NCBI RefSeq assembly: GCF_017654505.1 | Contig: NC_054534.1 | Coordinates: 21,991,252 to 22,055,251 of the forward strand | Direction of reading: 5' to 3' | Source: Polyodon spathula | Taxonomy: Eukaryota > Chordata > Actinopteri > Acipenseriformes > Polyodontidae | DNA: 64,000 nt | Part shown: in pieces, positions 16,780-64,000 of the stretch | How positions within the stretch are numbered: the first letter of the stretch is position 1 | How the letters are laid out: each line of letters opens with the position of its first letter | The notes under the pieces: generated by a model | The model's database searches: none | The model's input: only the letters and a program-made list of their open reading frames with translations | What the model was told of the DNA's origin: nothing | Made by a program: the position numbers and the translations under genes

Positions 16780-18015
16780 TCATCCTGAATCCCGTACTTC
16801 ACATAGCACCGAGACAGCCCCAGTCAGAGTTGTAAATGATCTGCTGAGAAGCTCTGATTTGGGATTTCCATCAGTTTTAATTCTCTTAGATCTAAGTGCT
16901 GCCTTTGATACTGATCGTCAATTTCTAATTTGAAAGGTAATAACTTGGACTAATTAGCTGTCATTTCTGTATTTATTTAAACAAAAAAAAAAAATCAATC
17001 CTTAAAAAAAACGTATTTTCAGAACTGCCTCTTAGTTTAGTCATAGTGGCGTCCTGACTCTCCGCACCCAGCACTTTGCGCACCACCGCTGTAGACCAGT
17101 CCATCTTGTTGAATCGTCTTGAAAACAAAGTGGGACTGTCTGGCCGTTTCCTATCTTGGCTAAAATCTTATTTTTTCCGACAGATTTCAGTTCGTCTGTA
17201 TTGGAGAGGCAAAATCTGAAAAGTGAAGTTGTCTGTGGTGTTCCACAGGGCTCCCTGTTCTAGGTCCTTTGTTATTTTCATTATATTTGCTACTGTTAGA
17301 TGATATATTATCCACACACACGGAGTGAACTTCCATCGCAGCTGTATCTGTACCTAAAGGCATGAAATACTTCTGCTGTGGAGTTACTTGCTGCTTGTCT
17401 TGTCAAGTGTTGAATGGCTCAGAATTATTTAATGCTAAATTCAGATAAAACGGATTATGCTAGCAGGCTCTCAGAACCAACTAAAACACGTGGGATTACA
17501 TGAGCTCGACCGTTGTAATCTCTCATTAAATCTTAAACTAGAAATGAAACATTTAGGCATCATCTTTGATCCTGATCTATCATTTGAGACTTCTATTAGG
17601 GAAGTTACAAACGTATCTTTTTTTTTAATCGCCAATTATTTTATTATTTTCTCACAATTTGGCATATCGAATAATTTTTTAGGGTCAGCTCACCGCTACC
17701 ACCCCCGCGCTGACTCAGCATTCAGTTCACTAAAACCTGGAAAAGAGACCATATTAAATGCCCTTGTTTTAGCCTCCTTACACTGGCTCCCTGTGACGTA
17801 TAGAATATATTTTTTACCTATAAAGCCCTAAATGGATTAGCACCTAGTTACTTGTAGGAGTTATTGACCACTTATCATCCAAATCGCACTCTTAGATCAC
17901 AGAATGCGGGGCTGCCGGTTATTCCTAGAGTCAAGAAAATCACCACGAGAGGAGGGGCTTTTTCATGTTGACACAGAAAAATAAAATTATGTTTTTACTG
18001 CCTTGGAAATCCATG
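16780..18015 (+). mobile_element. Non-LTR retrotransposon (LINE, L2/CR1/Rex1-like) reverse-transcriptase fossil
   Basis: Broken reverse-transcriptase blocks appear in order on the + strand: [16 protein letters not shown] then [12 protein letters not shown] (RT block with the first catalytic Asp), a roughly 140-base interruption, SILLNRLENKVGLSGRFLSW (about 17100), VCGVPQGS (about 17235), LNSDKT (about 17440), LGIIFDPDLSFETSIREVT (about 17550) and ALVLASLHWLPVTYRI (about 17765) leading to LNGLAPSYL. Stops and frameshifts separate the blocks, and the FADD-type motif is not recognisable, so it is dead. The exact LINE clade is uncertain. Confidence 0.75.
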
Positions 18016-18920
18016 AGCCAATTAAATTACAGATTATGGTCCTCTTGCGAGCCATAGAGCGAGAAAAAGACTATTATCAAATTTTGAACCTGTGCTCAAA
18101 TTCTGCAATCGTTGCATACTTGTGTTCTATATAGGATTTAGTACACCAGTCAGCATTTAATTGCTTGCTGTAATTAATGATCATGTTTGTGATCTTGTTT
18201 ATTGAATACAACGCTGATTACACAAGGATGGGAATTATTTAAACAGTGTAGGTACAACGTAATAAATTAGTAGAATACTGCTTTGGCCTTTATTATAACA
18301 GTCTTTGTTAAAACATTATTAAATCCTTGGGTCCCAAGAATGATGCCTGATTAAGTTATAAAAACTATAAAAATAAAATAAGTGTTGTGTTGTATGCAAT
18401 GCATCCAGGTAATGGAGTACGTGCCTGTTACTGCACTACATTGATTTATATTGCAGATGAACACAATTTGAAGAGTAGATGTTGTGACAGAGGGGGGTGT
18501 TTAGTATGAAAGCTGATCATGGAAAAATATTTTTCTTAGTATTGCAAGGCAACTATTTTAGCAAAAGTCAATAGAAATTTCAGTTGAACAAACAACATAA
18601 AATCCTACTGTTTTCTTATGACTCAAAAGTGGCATCCGCTGTCTGGGTTTCAAACACACTGAACAAGTTAGGAGCTTGGCACAAAATCAAGTATAAGTTC
18701 ACATGCAGTTTACAGGGCTGTAAAACAAAGAGCTTATTAAATGAGCTCACCTCACTACCATTATCATGTTGCTCTTCACATAGCTTTATTGGGATCTGAC
18801 TGGATCCATTCCTGAAGTTTGATCTGCATATTTTAACTAGCTCAAAGAAAACAGCTAAAAAAAGTAGCCTTTCTTTAACGACAGTGAAAATACTTTCCAC
18901 TTCAAAGTAGAAATCATGTT
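18016..18920. other. Intergenic, nothing recognised
   Basis: No conserved frame or clear repeat. It may contain unrecognised LINE sequence, since LINE fragments lie on both sides. Confidence 0.5.
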
Positions 18921-19180
18921 ATGAAGAGCTGTATTTTTCCTTTAGTTGATTACGGTGATACTTTATGTTTATATGCCTCTGCTGAGCTATTAAAAAAACT
19001 GGATCGACTACTTAACCAGTCAGCCAGATTTGTATTAGAAGGCCACTCTCAAAGCCATCACTGCCACTTCCTGGCCTCTTTAAATTGGATGCCACAGAAG
19101 ACAATTACACTGGGTACTTTTTCTGTGTAAAACTGTAATAGGTTTGCTGCCAGGTTACCTAGGTTTGTGGTTACAGGTAA
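18921..19180 (+). mobile_element. LINE 3' ORF fragment (C-terminal region of a reverse transcriptase ORF)
   Basis: The + strand frame reads FPLVDYGDTLCLYASAELLK, then LDRLLNQSARFV and HHCHFLASLNWMP. This DYGD...LDRL...R(F)V...HH pattern is typical of the segment after the RT domain in fish LINEs. It is short, breaks off, and may belong to a different element from the one at 16780-18015. Confidence 0.6.
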
Positions 19181-19629
19181 ATATACCCAAGTATAAGTAA
19201 GTAAATAAATAAATAAATAAATAAAGTCCATAAGAAGCAAGATTTAGATTTCAAATCTTATAGAAGTATAGTGAAACTGGTTGGTTTCAGGAGACGGTGA
19301 GTAATGATAATAATGTCACACAGTATGTTGGTTTCTAAAGATGTCTGATAAACTCATCTCCTCATAAAAACCATTAGAGAACAAAATACAAACTTTGAAA
19401 GGAACATTTTACTGAATTTAGTAGATTTGCAGATGTAGTAAAACCACATCCTAGATAGGTGTCATATTTAATAACCGTGACATCTCCATATGGCAGAGTG
19501 GTTAGCATGAGTGGGGGCAGCGGGAAAAGGCCCTGGCCTTACAATAACCGTTCATAAATAAACGGAAGCTCATTGCTGACAAGACCAGCCTTTCATCTGC
19601 AAAAAACACAATCACCATCAACTATTATT

Positions 19630-20160
19630 ATTATTATTATTATTTATTTCTTAGCAGATGCCCTTATCCAGTACAAAGTACACTAAAATCAGTAGAAAAT
19701 AAGATCAAATTCAAATAAGAGCAAAGTAAAGAATACAGTAAATAATTACATTTAAGAGTTCGACTAAGAGTAGTTAACTTATAGTAAAAATGTTTGCTTA
19801 TACGAGTGAAGTCCATTAAGAGCACATAATAAATATGATAAATGGATAAGAACAATTTCAAATAAGAGCAGTTACTAAAAATGTGACTATGGATAGCTAA
19901 GAGTAATAGTTATAATTAAGAGCAGTAGTAAAATACGACAAGGTATGTAGCAGTTCAGTACGAATATAAGCTGATGCAAGTACTGGTACAATTGGGTGCC
20001 ATATAGTCCTGTATAGTCGGTGTGTCTTGAGGAGCCACCAGAAGGGGGTCTGGGACTGATCAGTCCTGATATCCTTGCGTAGGTTGTTCCACCACTGTGG
20101 GGCAAGAGTGGAGAAGGAGCAGGGTCTGGAAGCAGGGGAGCGGAGGGGGGTTACAGCTAC
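19630..20160 (-). mobile_element. LINE 3' end fragment, minus strand
   Basis: On the minus strand near 20090-20030 the frame reads STLAPQWWNNLRKDIRTDQS. This is the LAP-x-W-N-x-LP pattern found at the C-terminus of L2/CR1-type LINE ORFs. It is followed by AT-rich sequence ending in an ATT microsatellite and the TTAGCAGATGCCCTTATCC segment (19650-19670) that has a partner at 14510-14540. No intact ORF. Confidence 0.5.
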
Positions 20161-23100
20161 TCTGCCGGTGCTATGTTGCTAAGGAAGAAGCAACAGGAGC
20201 ATGCCAAAGTAGAGATGTGGTTTTTGGTGGATGAAGAGGGAGAGAGGGTGGTGGATTCAAGAGGAATAGAGTTAGAGAGATCAGTGGTGAGGGAGGAAGA
20301 CAGGGAAGAAACAGAGATCTGACAACAGTGACTTTCACCATGGAGGATTCTTAGACACAGAAAAGCCTGTGTACTAAGCACCCTAACAAATGCATGTTCC
20401 CACGTCAACTCTTAATGGAAAAGCAAGCAGTGCCACCTGTTCAGGCAGACCATATGCTTGCTTTCCAGGAAAGTCTGCCTTGCTTGGGTAAAGCATTGTT
20501 TCTAAGGTTAATTTTGCTTTTCTTTTGTTTCTGCAATGAGGATCAAACTAACCTTAAGGATGGTATTAGAAACGTTAACCCTGATTTCATATGAACATAC
20601 ATCATATTCCAACCTAAATGTCATTACTTTATATGGAGAAAAATGTGTGTTTGTCTGTATTAGACAGTGTTGGAACCATAGTTTTGAATCCATAGGGAAT
20701 TGAAAGCCAAATGAGAGCCCTTAGTGTATTTGAACTACTTTGGCCTGAGGTACAGGCCTTACCTCACACCATCCTCTTGAGATTATCATGTCCTCTAGGT
20801 TTGCTAATTCATATTAATGTCTCCTCTGAATCCTGAGTTTAAATCTCTACCATTCCTCATTACACAATGAGGAGTACATGCAACGGAAGCATTTGTTTAA
20901 TGATATCCCCGTGGCAGACTGTTTAGTCTAGCAAACTCCTTTCTTAAAGCTATTGGATGAAAACAAGGTGTATTAACCAACTAAAAATGGGGGGCTTGTC
21001 TAAAAGCTGACATCCTTCCACAGCAATGTTCAGTTGATGGTAGGGATTCAACCTGACTGTCTGGCAGGCTTTATCTTCTAAGGCTACAGAGTTCCTCTCT
21101 TCAACTGTTGCATAACAAATCATTCAAAATTAATCCCAGTTTCCCCTTTCTTTGTCATATAACATATGGGGATTTTCTGTATTTAAATCAGGGTCTATGT
21201 TTCTTTTCCCAGGGAGGGCGGGGTTATGTCTTCTTTAGGCAAGCCAAATTATCATTTAGGTATCTTAGCATGCAATTGATTTACACATAGCTTTAAATGA
21301 ATTAGAGCTCTCTTATGTACCCATCTATTTTAAGACATGCGGAAAGCATTTCAAGATATCTCCATATCTCTTTTTGTTATCTGGAAATGATTTATTTAAT
21401 ATTTAAAGAGGTCTATAAATGAATTTGAGATATCACAAAGTTATAATTTGGCTTTAAGGAAATGTAACTTTGTGGCAACCTTTAAAGTCTACAACTAAAA
21501 TAAGATTTATACAATCTTTGTTTTTATTTTACAGGGTCCTATATTTGTTTAATTTGGCTTGAAAACTGGGACATTCACCTGCATGCTGGCTGTTCAAGGA
21601 ACCACCTAAAATAGTATTTAGTGACAGGTGGTTATTATATACAGGTACAGTACATATATGTATGCATACATGGGTTTATAAGAGTTACTTCTAATGCATG
21701 TTGACTGTACTGTATTTGAAAATCTGCATTGGTTTCCAGTATAGATAAAATGCAGTGCTGGCAGACTCAACCCAGTACATTAGACATTATTTAACAGCTT
21801 GGCTAGAGTAATAACATAATGTATTGTAATCTGCTACATTTTAAAGTAAATAAATACATTAATATGACAATTATTCAGTATGTGAAGAGCAAATAAATAC
21901 TTTAAAGACTTTAACAGTGTTTTATTATTTTTATGAGACAGATTTAAAGGCATCTGGCTCTAGCTTTGGTAATCAAATTCTTCCAAGCTAGTAAAAAGGT
22001 AGTAGATGGCAGCACTGGCTATAAAAGGAAATGCCTAAACTAAGTGTTTTTGGTTACTGTATGACTTCCCTCCAAAGACAAGACAGAAGCACAGTGGATA
22101 CCTTTATAAAGACCTGATTTATCTCTCATTACAGTCTATCTGATTCAGTAAAGGTATTGTATAATAAAGATTGACAGATTCCTAAGGCACTAAGCAATAG
22201 GTATAGGGGTATAATTTCAAACAGTTTTATACAGTTTAATAAATTGCTATTTTTTTAAAGAAGAAAAATACCTGTTAATTTATCAAAAAAAACAAAACAA
22301 CCGTGTACTATCATTCAAAGGTCTCTTGGCTTGTCTGATGACGTGGATGTGCAGTATAATAACCAGCATTGCTAATGTGCTGTTCACAGGATTGTAAAGA
22401 ATACAACCCTTGTGAAATACAGCATGCACAGCACAGCAATTGAAATCGTTTCTAAATTACTGTAATTCGAGGTAATTTCATACCACCATATAGATGGCAA
22501 AAGCCAAAAAAAAAACAAAACAGCACACCCAATGGGGACAAGGTTTTTCTCGCTATTTGCCATGACAAATATTTGATTTAATTTCCATGATTTCATATAC
22601 TGCAAAAGAAAAGGCATTGAAAGCTGTCTAAAAGCTAATACTTATTTGGGTGAATACGCACTTAAGAGTTTCATCAAGTGTCATCAAGATATCTATCAAT
22701 CAAGGTGTGAAAGCAAAGGTTAATGAAATGGATCTCAAGTGTATAATGATAGGCTTTGGGTCACGGGCAGTTTAATTGAATTGCCAAACTGACTTGACAC
22801 AATCAAGTGTTTTAACAATATACCTCCAGCTTTTCTGTTCTGTGAAACTGTCGTTCTGTCAGATACTGTACAGCACAATTTCATATATGTTTAAGACATT
22901 CAGTCTGGTAGAAAAAATTAAAAATCCCAAACAAAGAAAACACATATAATGTTAAAATCATATTAAACGTGAGTAAAAATGTTATTTGGAAATTAATATC
23001 AGCCATATCATCTTGAATAATATATGCCACTATGAATCAATTTTAATGATCAGTGCTGCATCATGGGCTGATCTACAAAGTATACATTGTAATACAATAA

Positions 23101-23429
23101 CCAGATATACTACAGATTGTGTGAACCCAGCTGCCAATATAATACTTCTCATTTAGAGTGATGTGATACGTTGTGCTCAGCCAGTTACATAAAAATACCA
23201 TCCACCTCAATAGTCAGACAAAACATATGTGACAATTGACTTTGACAAGAATTGCCACACAAAATGTGTTTTCATTTCCCTGTTGGGTGGTCGTTTAAGG
23301 ACCTGTATGTGAAGAATTAAGTCTTTTTTTTACGAGACTGCACTTCCAAGACATTTGTAAGTGTAGTTTGATATGGGGTGCCCAATAGAGCTGTGACTTA
23401 CAACATCATTTAGGATAAACACATACACC
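20161..23429. other. Intergenic between slc12a2 and fbn2, no gene recognised
   Basis: No conserved coding frame on either strand. Unique-looking AT-rich sequence. An 83-codon minus-strand frame at 20157-20408 lies next to the LINE relic and could be part of it. Confidence 0.55.
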
Positions 23430-23448
23430 ATTATAACCCAAAATAAGC

Positions 23449-23454
23449 TTTATT
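23449..23454 (-). terminator. fbn2: Candidate fbn2 polyadenylation signal AATAAA
   Basis: Reads AATAAA on the minus strand (ACAATAAAGC context), 1.76 kb after the stop. Chosen over the site near 24745 because of its context; not proven. Confidence 0.45.
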
Positions 23455-24891
23455 GTAAGAAAGTGTTGACACTGATACACACAATCTACAAAATCCCAAT
23501 AAATTGTTCTTGCAAGCCAATTGTTAGAATTGTATACAAATCATTTCCCTCCCTTTAAAAATATAACAATGCAATGGAATAGTCTTGGTTTTGTGTTTCA
23601 GAGTGCCTCCAACAAGATTTGCAGTATAAACTCTGTGTAATGAGAATATTTCAGCATGGGGTCATTACAGTACCATTTCTTGAAAAGCACCAGTGAAATA
23701 CCCTTAGTAAGGGTAGAAACTATACAACATAAACTACTTTTTGTTCTGTAATATATTCTAGTAACTAAGAGGCATTCATTGTACACACATACCTTCCATA
23801 AACCATAATACAATGACAAGAATTGCAGATAACTACAGTAATATTTATGTATCAGGGTTGGAATTCATATGAAAAAGTCCTAGCCAATGCATTTTTACTT
23901 TGCATATTGTAAAAAAAAAAAAAACTCTTAAACATGTCAAAGTAACAGTATTTGTTTTTAAAAACAAGCACCTTCTGATGGTGTTTTAGTGAGATAATTA
24001 CAGTTTTACACTATGATCTGAGAGCTGCCTACAGTTAATAGAAATGTATAGCACCTTGTTGAGTATGAAGCATTGTGGTTATTGCTTGAAAGTACAGTAC
24101 TGGTAAACCTTGGTAATTTGTGGCAGTACAACCAGTCAAGGTATTTTGCTATAAAAGAAATGTATTTGAGCTCAAAAAAGCCAATTCATCCAGTATGTAA
24201 CTACAGTGTGGCGTAATCCTGCATTGATATGTTTAAAACATGTTAACCACAGCAGAGGTATTTGGCATAATTTTGTACATCATGAATGTTTTATGAGCCC
24301 TTTTAAAAATATTCACAAAACAGTGTCCTCATGGAAAGCGAGGTACAGATATTCTCAGGTATATATATAGGAATTAAAGATTCTGAAAGAACCTATAGTC
24401 ACCATGTTGAAATGAATTAGGATGTATTGTGTACATCACTAAATGCCTTAGGCAGCGACTTATTTTGTTCCCCTAACTACGCTGGAATGAAAACTTATTG
24501 TTACTTTACGAATACATATTTTACCATATCTTGTTAAAAAGTGTGAATTCTAAAACAGTTTGAATGTAGGTTGTATTTAATCTAAAACACCTTTGAAAAC
24601 ATACTGTGTAATAAATTGCAAACTTGAAGTTTAACAATAAATAAAGTCCTTTTGAGCCAACTTGTTGTTGTGCTGATGAAGGATTGTTGTTTGCAACCTG
24701 GAAGCTGTGAAAGAAATTCAGTTGAACTTCCATTCATTAGAATTTATTTGCCTCTATATATTATTGTATTAAAATAAATACACATCTATAAATCTCAAAT
24801 AAACAAAAAACAATCATATAGCAAAGCACCTTAAATGGTATAGACTGCTAAAGTACATTGAAAAATGGCTCAAGCTTGTTCTTATTCTTAT

Positions 24892-24930
24892 TTAGTACTT
24901 TAAATTTAGTACTTTAAATTTAGTACTTTA
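24892..24930. repeat. Short tandem repeat, 15-base unit
   Basis: TTTAGTACTTTAAAT occurs about 2.7 times in tandem inside the presumed fbn2 3' UTR. Confidence 0.9.
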
Positions 24931-25217
24931 TTGTTACCTAAACTTGAATCTCAATATTTTTCTCACTCTTTATCCAGTCACATAAATGATTCAGTTACCT
25001 TGGTTACTAAAAACAAACAAATATCTCCATTGCAAAGTGACAAACTCTTCCTTGTATAAGTTGTTATGCAGTCCTGGACAGGATGTAAGAGGTCTTTTTT
25101 TAAAGTCATCGACTTTTTAAAGCTTTTTCCCCCTGATATGCTCATGACGATAAATAAGGGAATGACTGAGATTGTATAATTGACTGGAGTCTCCGCCCAG
25201 GTTTGTAACAATCATTT

Positions 25218-61780
<36,563 letters not shown>

Positions 61781-62984
61781 CTGAAGTCCAAGAAAAAAAG
61801 GCTTTTGTTACATCTGCAACTGGTAATCTTTAATATTAATTATACTCTATCTTTTTTGTTTTTATAATTCATCCATTCATTCCAGTTTCTCCAAATGTAC
61901 ACAATCACAAAAGTAACCCACTACAAAATAGCCTTGTTTTATAAGGTAGGCTTCAACTCGATTTGTGATTCTATATGTTTGCTAGTGCACCCCACCTATC
62001 AACTAGATGTTCCTTACTTTACTTACAAGCTATAACTAAACAAACAATGCTAGAACAATGATTTTAATGTTCTGACAGGGACACGATTTATAAATTACAA
62101 TGCATGTATCTGAAATTAAATTTGATGTTTCCTTCTACAGTACTGTACTACAATAAAATTTCAAGCCAGTGCCATGCTGAGCACAATTACAAAGGATTTA
62201 TTGTTTCCACTAATTAATACTCAAAAAGACTAATGGAACTGAAAAGAAAACTGTCAGCCATTAACTGCTTAGACCCGAAGGTGATTGTGAAACGTTTTAC
62301 CACGGCACTGTGTCAATCCTTTGGTCAGCGCACTTGCAAGTGGAGGTTTCACATTTTCTAACATTAAACAGATGTTTCTATATAGAATCCGACTGTATTC
62401 CACCTACTGGCAGCAGTTTTAGAAGACAAACATCCAGTTGTGAGTGATCCGATAGCATCATTAAACTTCCAGGAAAATCAAATATTTAACCACAAACTGG
62501 CAATGTCATGAAAACCAAAAGGAGGAGATTTGAATGTACTGCACATAGTAATAAAAGCATAATGGTCTACACTTTGTTCTCAAGCCAGAAATCAAAATAA
62601 GTTCTAGGTAATGCAGCAATATAGAGCTTTTTTCCCATAATAATGGAAATGGATCAACAATTATATCGCGAATGGAAAACATATCTAATTGGTAAGGCAA
62701 TTTTAATATGAATGAGTAAATTCTCACAAAATTCTAACACATTTCACAGAAAATCTGGGAGGTCACAAAAGCCACATATGGGATACATACAGCATAGGGT
62801 ACAAAATGGGGGAGCTTTATTCAGGATGACATTGTTTCAGACTTTAAGTTAACTCTGTGGAAGGTGACTAAGAACTAATTTTGGGAGTTCCTTGCATTTT
62901 GTAAGTGGAAAAAAATAATAGACCCAATAATATACTACATTATATACTCACACACAGACACACACACACACAGAGTATATTGTG
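61781..62984. other. fbn2 intron upstream of cbEGF9
   Basis: No exon found. A short CA run lies at 62950-62972. The cbEGF8 exon must lie beyond base 64000. Confidence 0.65.
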
Positions 62985-63870
62985 GCAGGGCAAAAAGCTG
63001 CTGATAAAATGTACTTGTTTATTTTGAACAGGGGTTTGTATTTTGTGATTATTTAAAAACATGATGTATTATGATTTAAAAGTAATGGTTTATTATTGTA
63101 TTAGTATGATTTAAAAATGTATGGATTGTATTTACTTATGTAGACGGACGATAGCCAGTCATCATTATTACTGTTTGATTCGGCAGCGAGAGAGTTACCT
63201 TCCTCTCCCTGCCTGCTCATGCAGAATGTAGAAGGTGGCTAGGAGTTAATTGATTGTCAATTACATCATTAACTCCTGGCCACCTGATATATAAGGACCC
63301 GCTTCACCTCTGCTGGGGCAGAGTGTTTAGGAGTAGAGGACGGAAATAAGAGGAGATATAAAAATCAATACAAAGAATCAATTGCTACGCATGCTGGTTC
63401 AAAATCAGCAGAATACTTGTTTTAGTTATTTTTGTATCTGTCTATTTTGTTTGGCCAGCGTGCCATTTTGTTTTGTTTGTTCTCTGTTCCCATTTTGTTA
63501 AACCCTTTTTTAAAATTTGTGTTCATTTATTAATATAAGCGCCACAGCGCCTTTAATATCCCAGTCTGTATGTATGTGAGCAGCTTCATCCTGGTCTGAT
63601 GTCACCACTCAAGCCATTTCTGTCACTATATATATATAATAGATGGGCTTCAGTGAGTTACAGGAAAATAATTCTATCTAGGGTTTCTGTGACATCATGA
63701 ATTACTAGACCAAAGGTCGAGTAATTTATAAACTGTCACAGAAACCTGAGGTGGAATTGCTTTCCTGTAACTCACTGAAGAGGCCCATCTATTATTTTTT
63801 ATAATATATGAATATCCTTGTGATGCTAATATTAAAGACGACGAGGTTCAGCAGTACAGTTGTTTTTTTT
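62985..63870. mobile_element. Unclassified interspersed repeat candidate
   Basis: Begins TGTGGCAGGGCAAAAAGCTG, has a TATA-like GATATATAAGGACC near 63287 and a long palindrome at its right. TG start and TATA-like box suggest an LTR or a composite element, but no matching second end or duplicated flank is visible. Border positions are approximate. Confidence 0.35.
63636..63795. repeat. Long inverted repeat with a 3-base loop
   Basis: Left arm 63636-63711 and right arm 63715-63795 are complementary apart from scattered mismatches and small gaps: ATAATAGATGGGC pairs with GCCCATCTATTAT, CAGTGAGTTACAGGAAA with TTTCCTGTAACTCACTG, GGTTTCTGTGACA with TGTCACAGAAACC, and ATTACTAGACC with GGTCGAGTAAT. 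The loop is AAA. It looks like a foldback element or part of the repeat around it. Confidence 0.85.
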
Positions 63871-64000
63871 TTTTTTAAATGTAGTGTTTCAGTGCTGCAC
63901 AGACGTTGTATGTCGTTATCTGTTTGTGCTTCAGCTTTATTTGGATGATTGCCTTTCCCTTGTTTTAATTCCTGCTCCTCTCCAGTTTCTCTGACACTAA

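Larger units (their letters stand above)
23430..25217 (-). other. fbn2: Probable fbn2 3' UTR
   Basis: Follows the fbn2 stop codon and extends about 1.8 kb to a good poly(A) signal at 23454-23449. It contains a tandem TTTAGTACTTTAAAT block (24892-24930). Another AATAAA on the minus strand near 24745 could end a shorter transcript. Confidence 0.5.

Noticed and set aside
19490..19530. tRNA-like A box (GGCAGAGTGGTTAGCATGAG)
   Set aside because: No B box, anticodon arm or acceptor pairing follows, so neither a tRNA nor a clear SINE can be called.
20157..20408. 83-codon minus-strand frame rich in Ser/Thr
   Set aside because: Adjacent to a LINE relic and probably part of it or chance; no recognisable domain.

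Overview
The window is vertebrate nuclear DNA, AT-rich, with intron-split genes and canonical GT...AG splice sites. It looks like a ray-finned fish. The fossil repeats (a Tc1-type element, hAT-like elements, LINE reverse-transcriptase relics, a tRNA-like SINE) and the single intact fbn2 locus would suit a non-teleost fish such as a sturgeon or paddlefish, but that lineage call is a guess from repeat style. Two genes account for all recognisable coding sequence, and they point tail to tail.

Left gene (+ strand, 3974-8525): the last six coding exons of slc12a2 (NKCC1, the basolateral Na-K-2Cl cotransporter), about 219 residues of the cytoplasmic C-terminal domain, followed by a long 3' UTR to about 12.05 kb. 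Bases 1-3973 are an upstream slc12a2 intron carrying a Tc1/mariner remnant.

Middle (about 12.05-23.43 kb): intergenic, with no intact gene. It holds a miRNA-like hairpin, a degenerate telomere-like CCCTAA block, three LINE fossils and microsatellites.

Right gene (- strand, 25218-61780, 3' UTR down to about 23.43 kb): fbn2 (fibrillin-2). I resolved 46 coding exons by splice sites and reading phase. They encode about 2,061 residues: cbEGF9, hybrid domain 2, cbEGF10, TB3, twelve cbEGFs, TB4, two cbEGFs, TB5, seven cbEGFs, TB6, five cbEGFs, TB7, seven cbEGFs and the C-terminal furin-site/propeptide region. This is the full order expected for a vertebrate fibrillin from cbEGF9 to the C-terminus, with no exon missing or broken. 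The N-terminal third lies beyond base 64000.

The pairing matches human 5q23 (SLC12A2-FBN2), and the paralogous pair SLC12A1/FBN1 lies on human 15q21, so this is an old conserved tail-to-tail neighbourhood. The two genes have no known functional link: one is an ion transporter, the other an extracellular microfibril protein.

I found no undescribed gene system. The most notable non-genic items are two nested DNA transposons in an fbn2 intron (51792-54802), a hairpin with a miR-146-like seed at 12601-12722, a long foldback at 63636-63795, the telomere-like block at 15765-16075, and the form of the fbn2 propeptide, whose first residues resemble fibrillin-1 asprosin.
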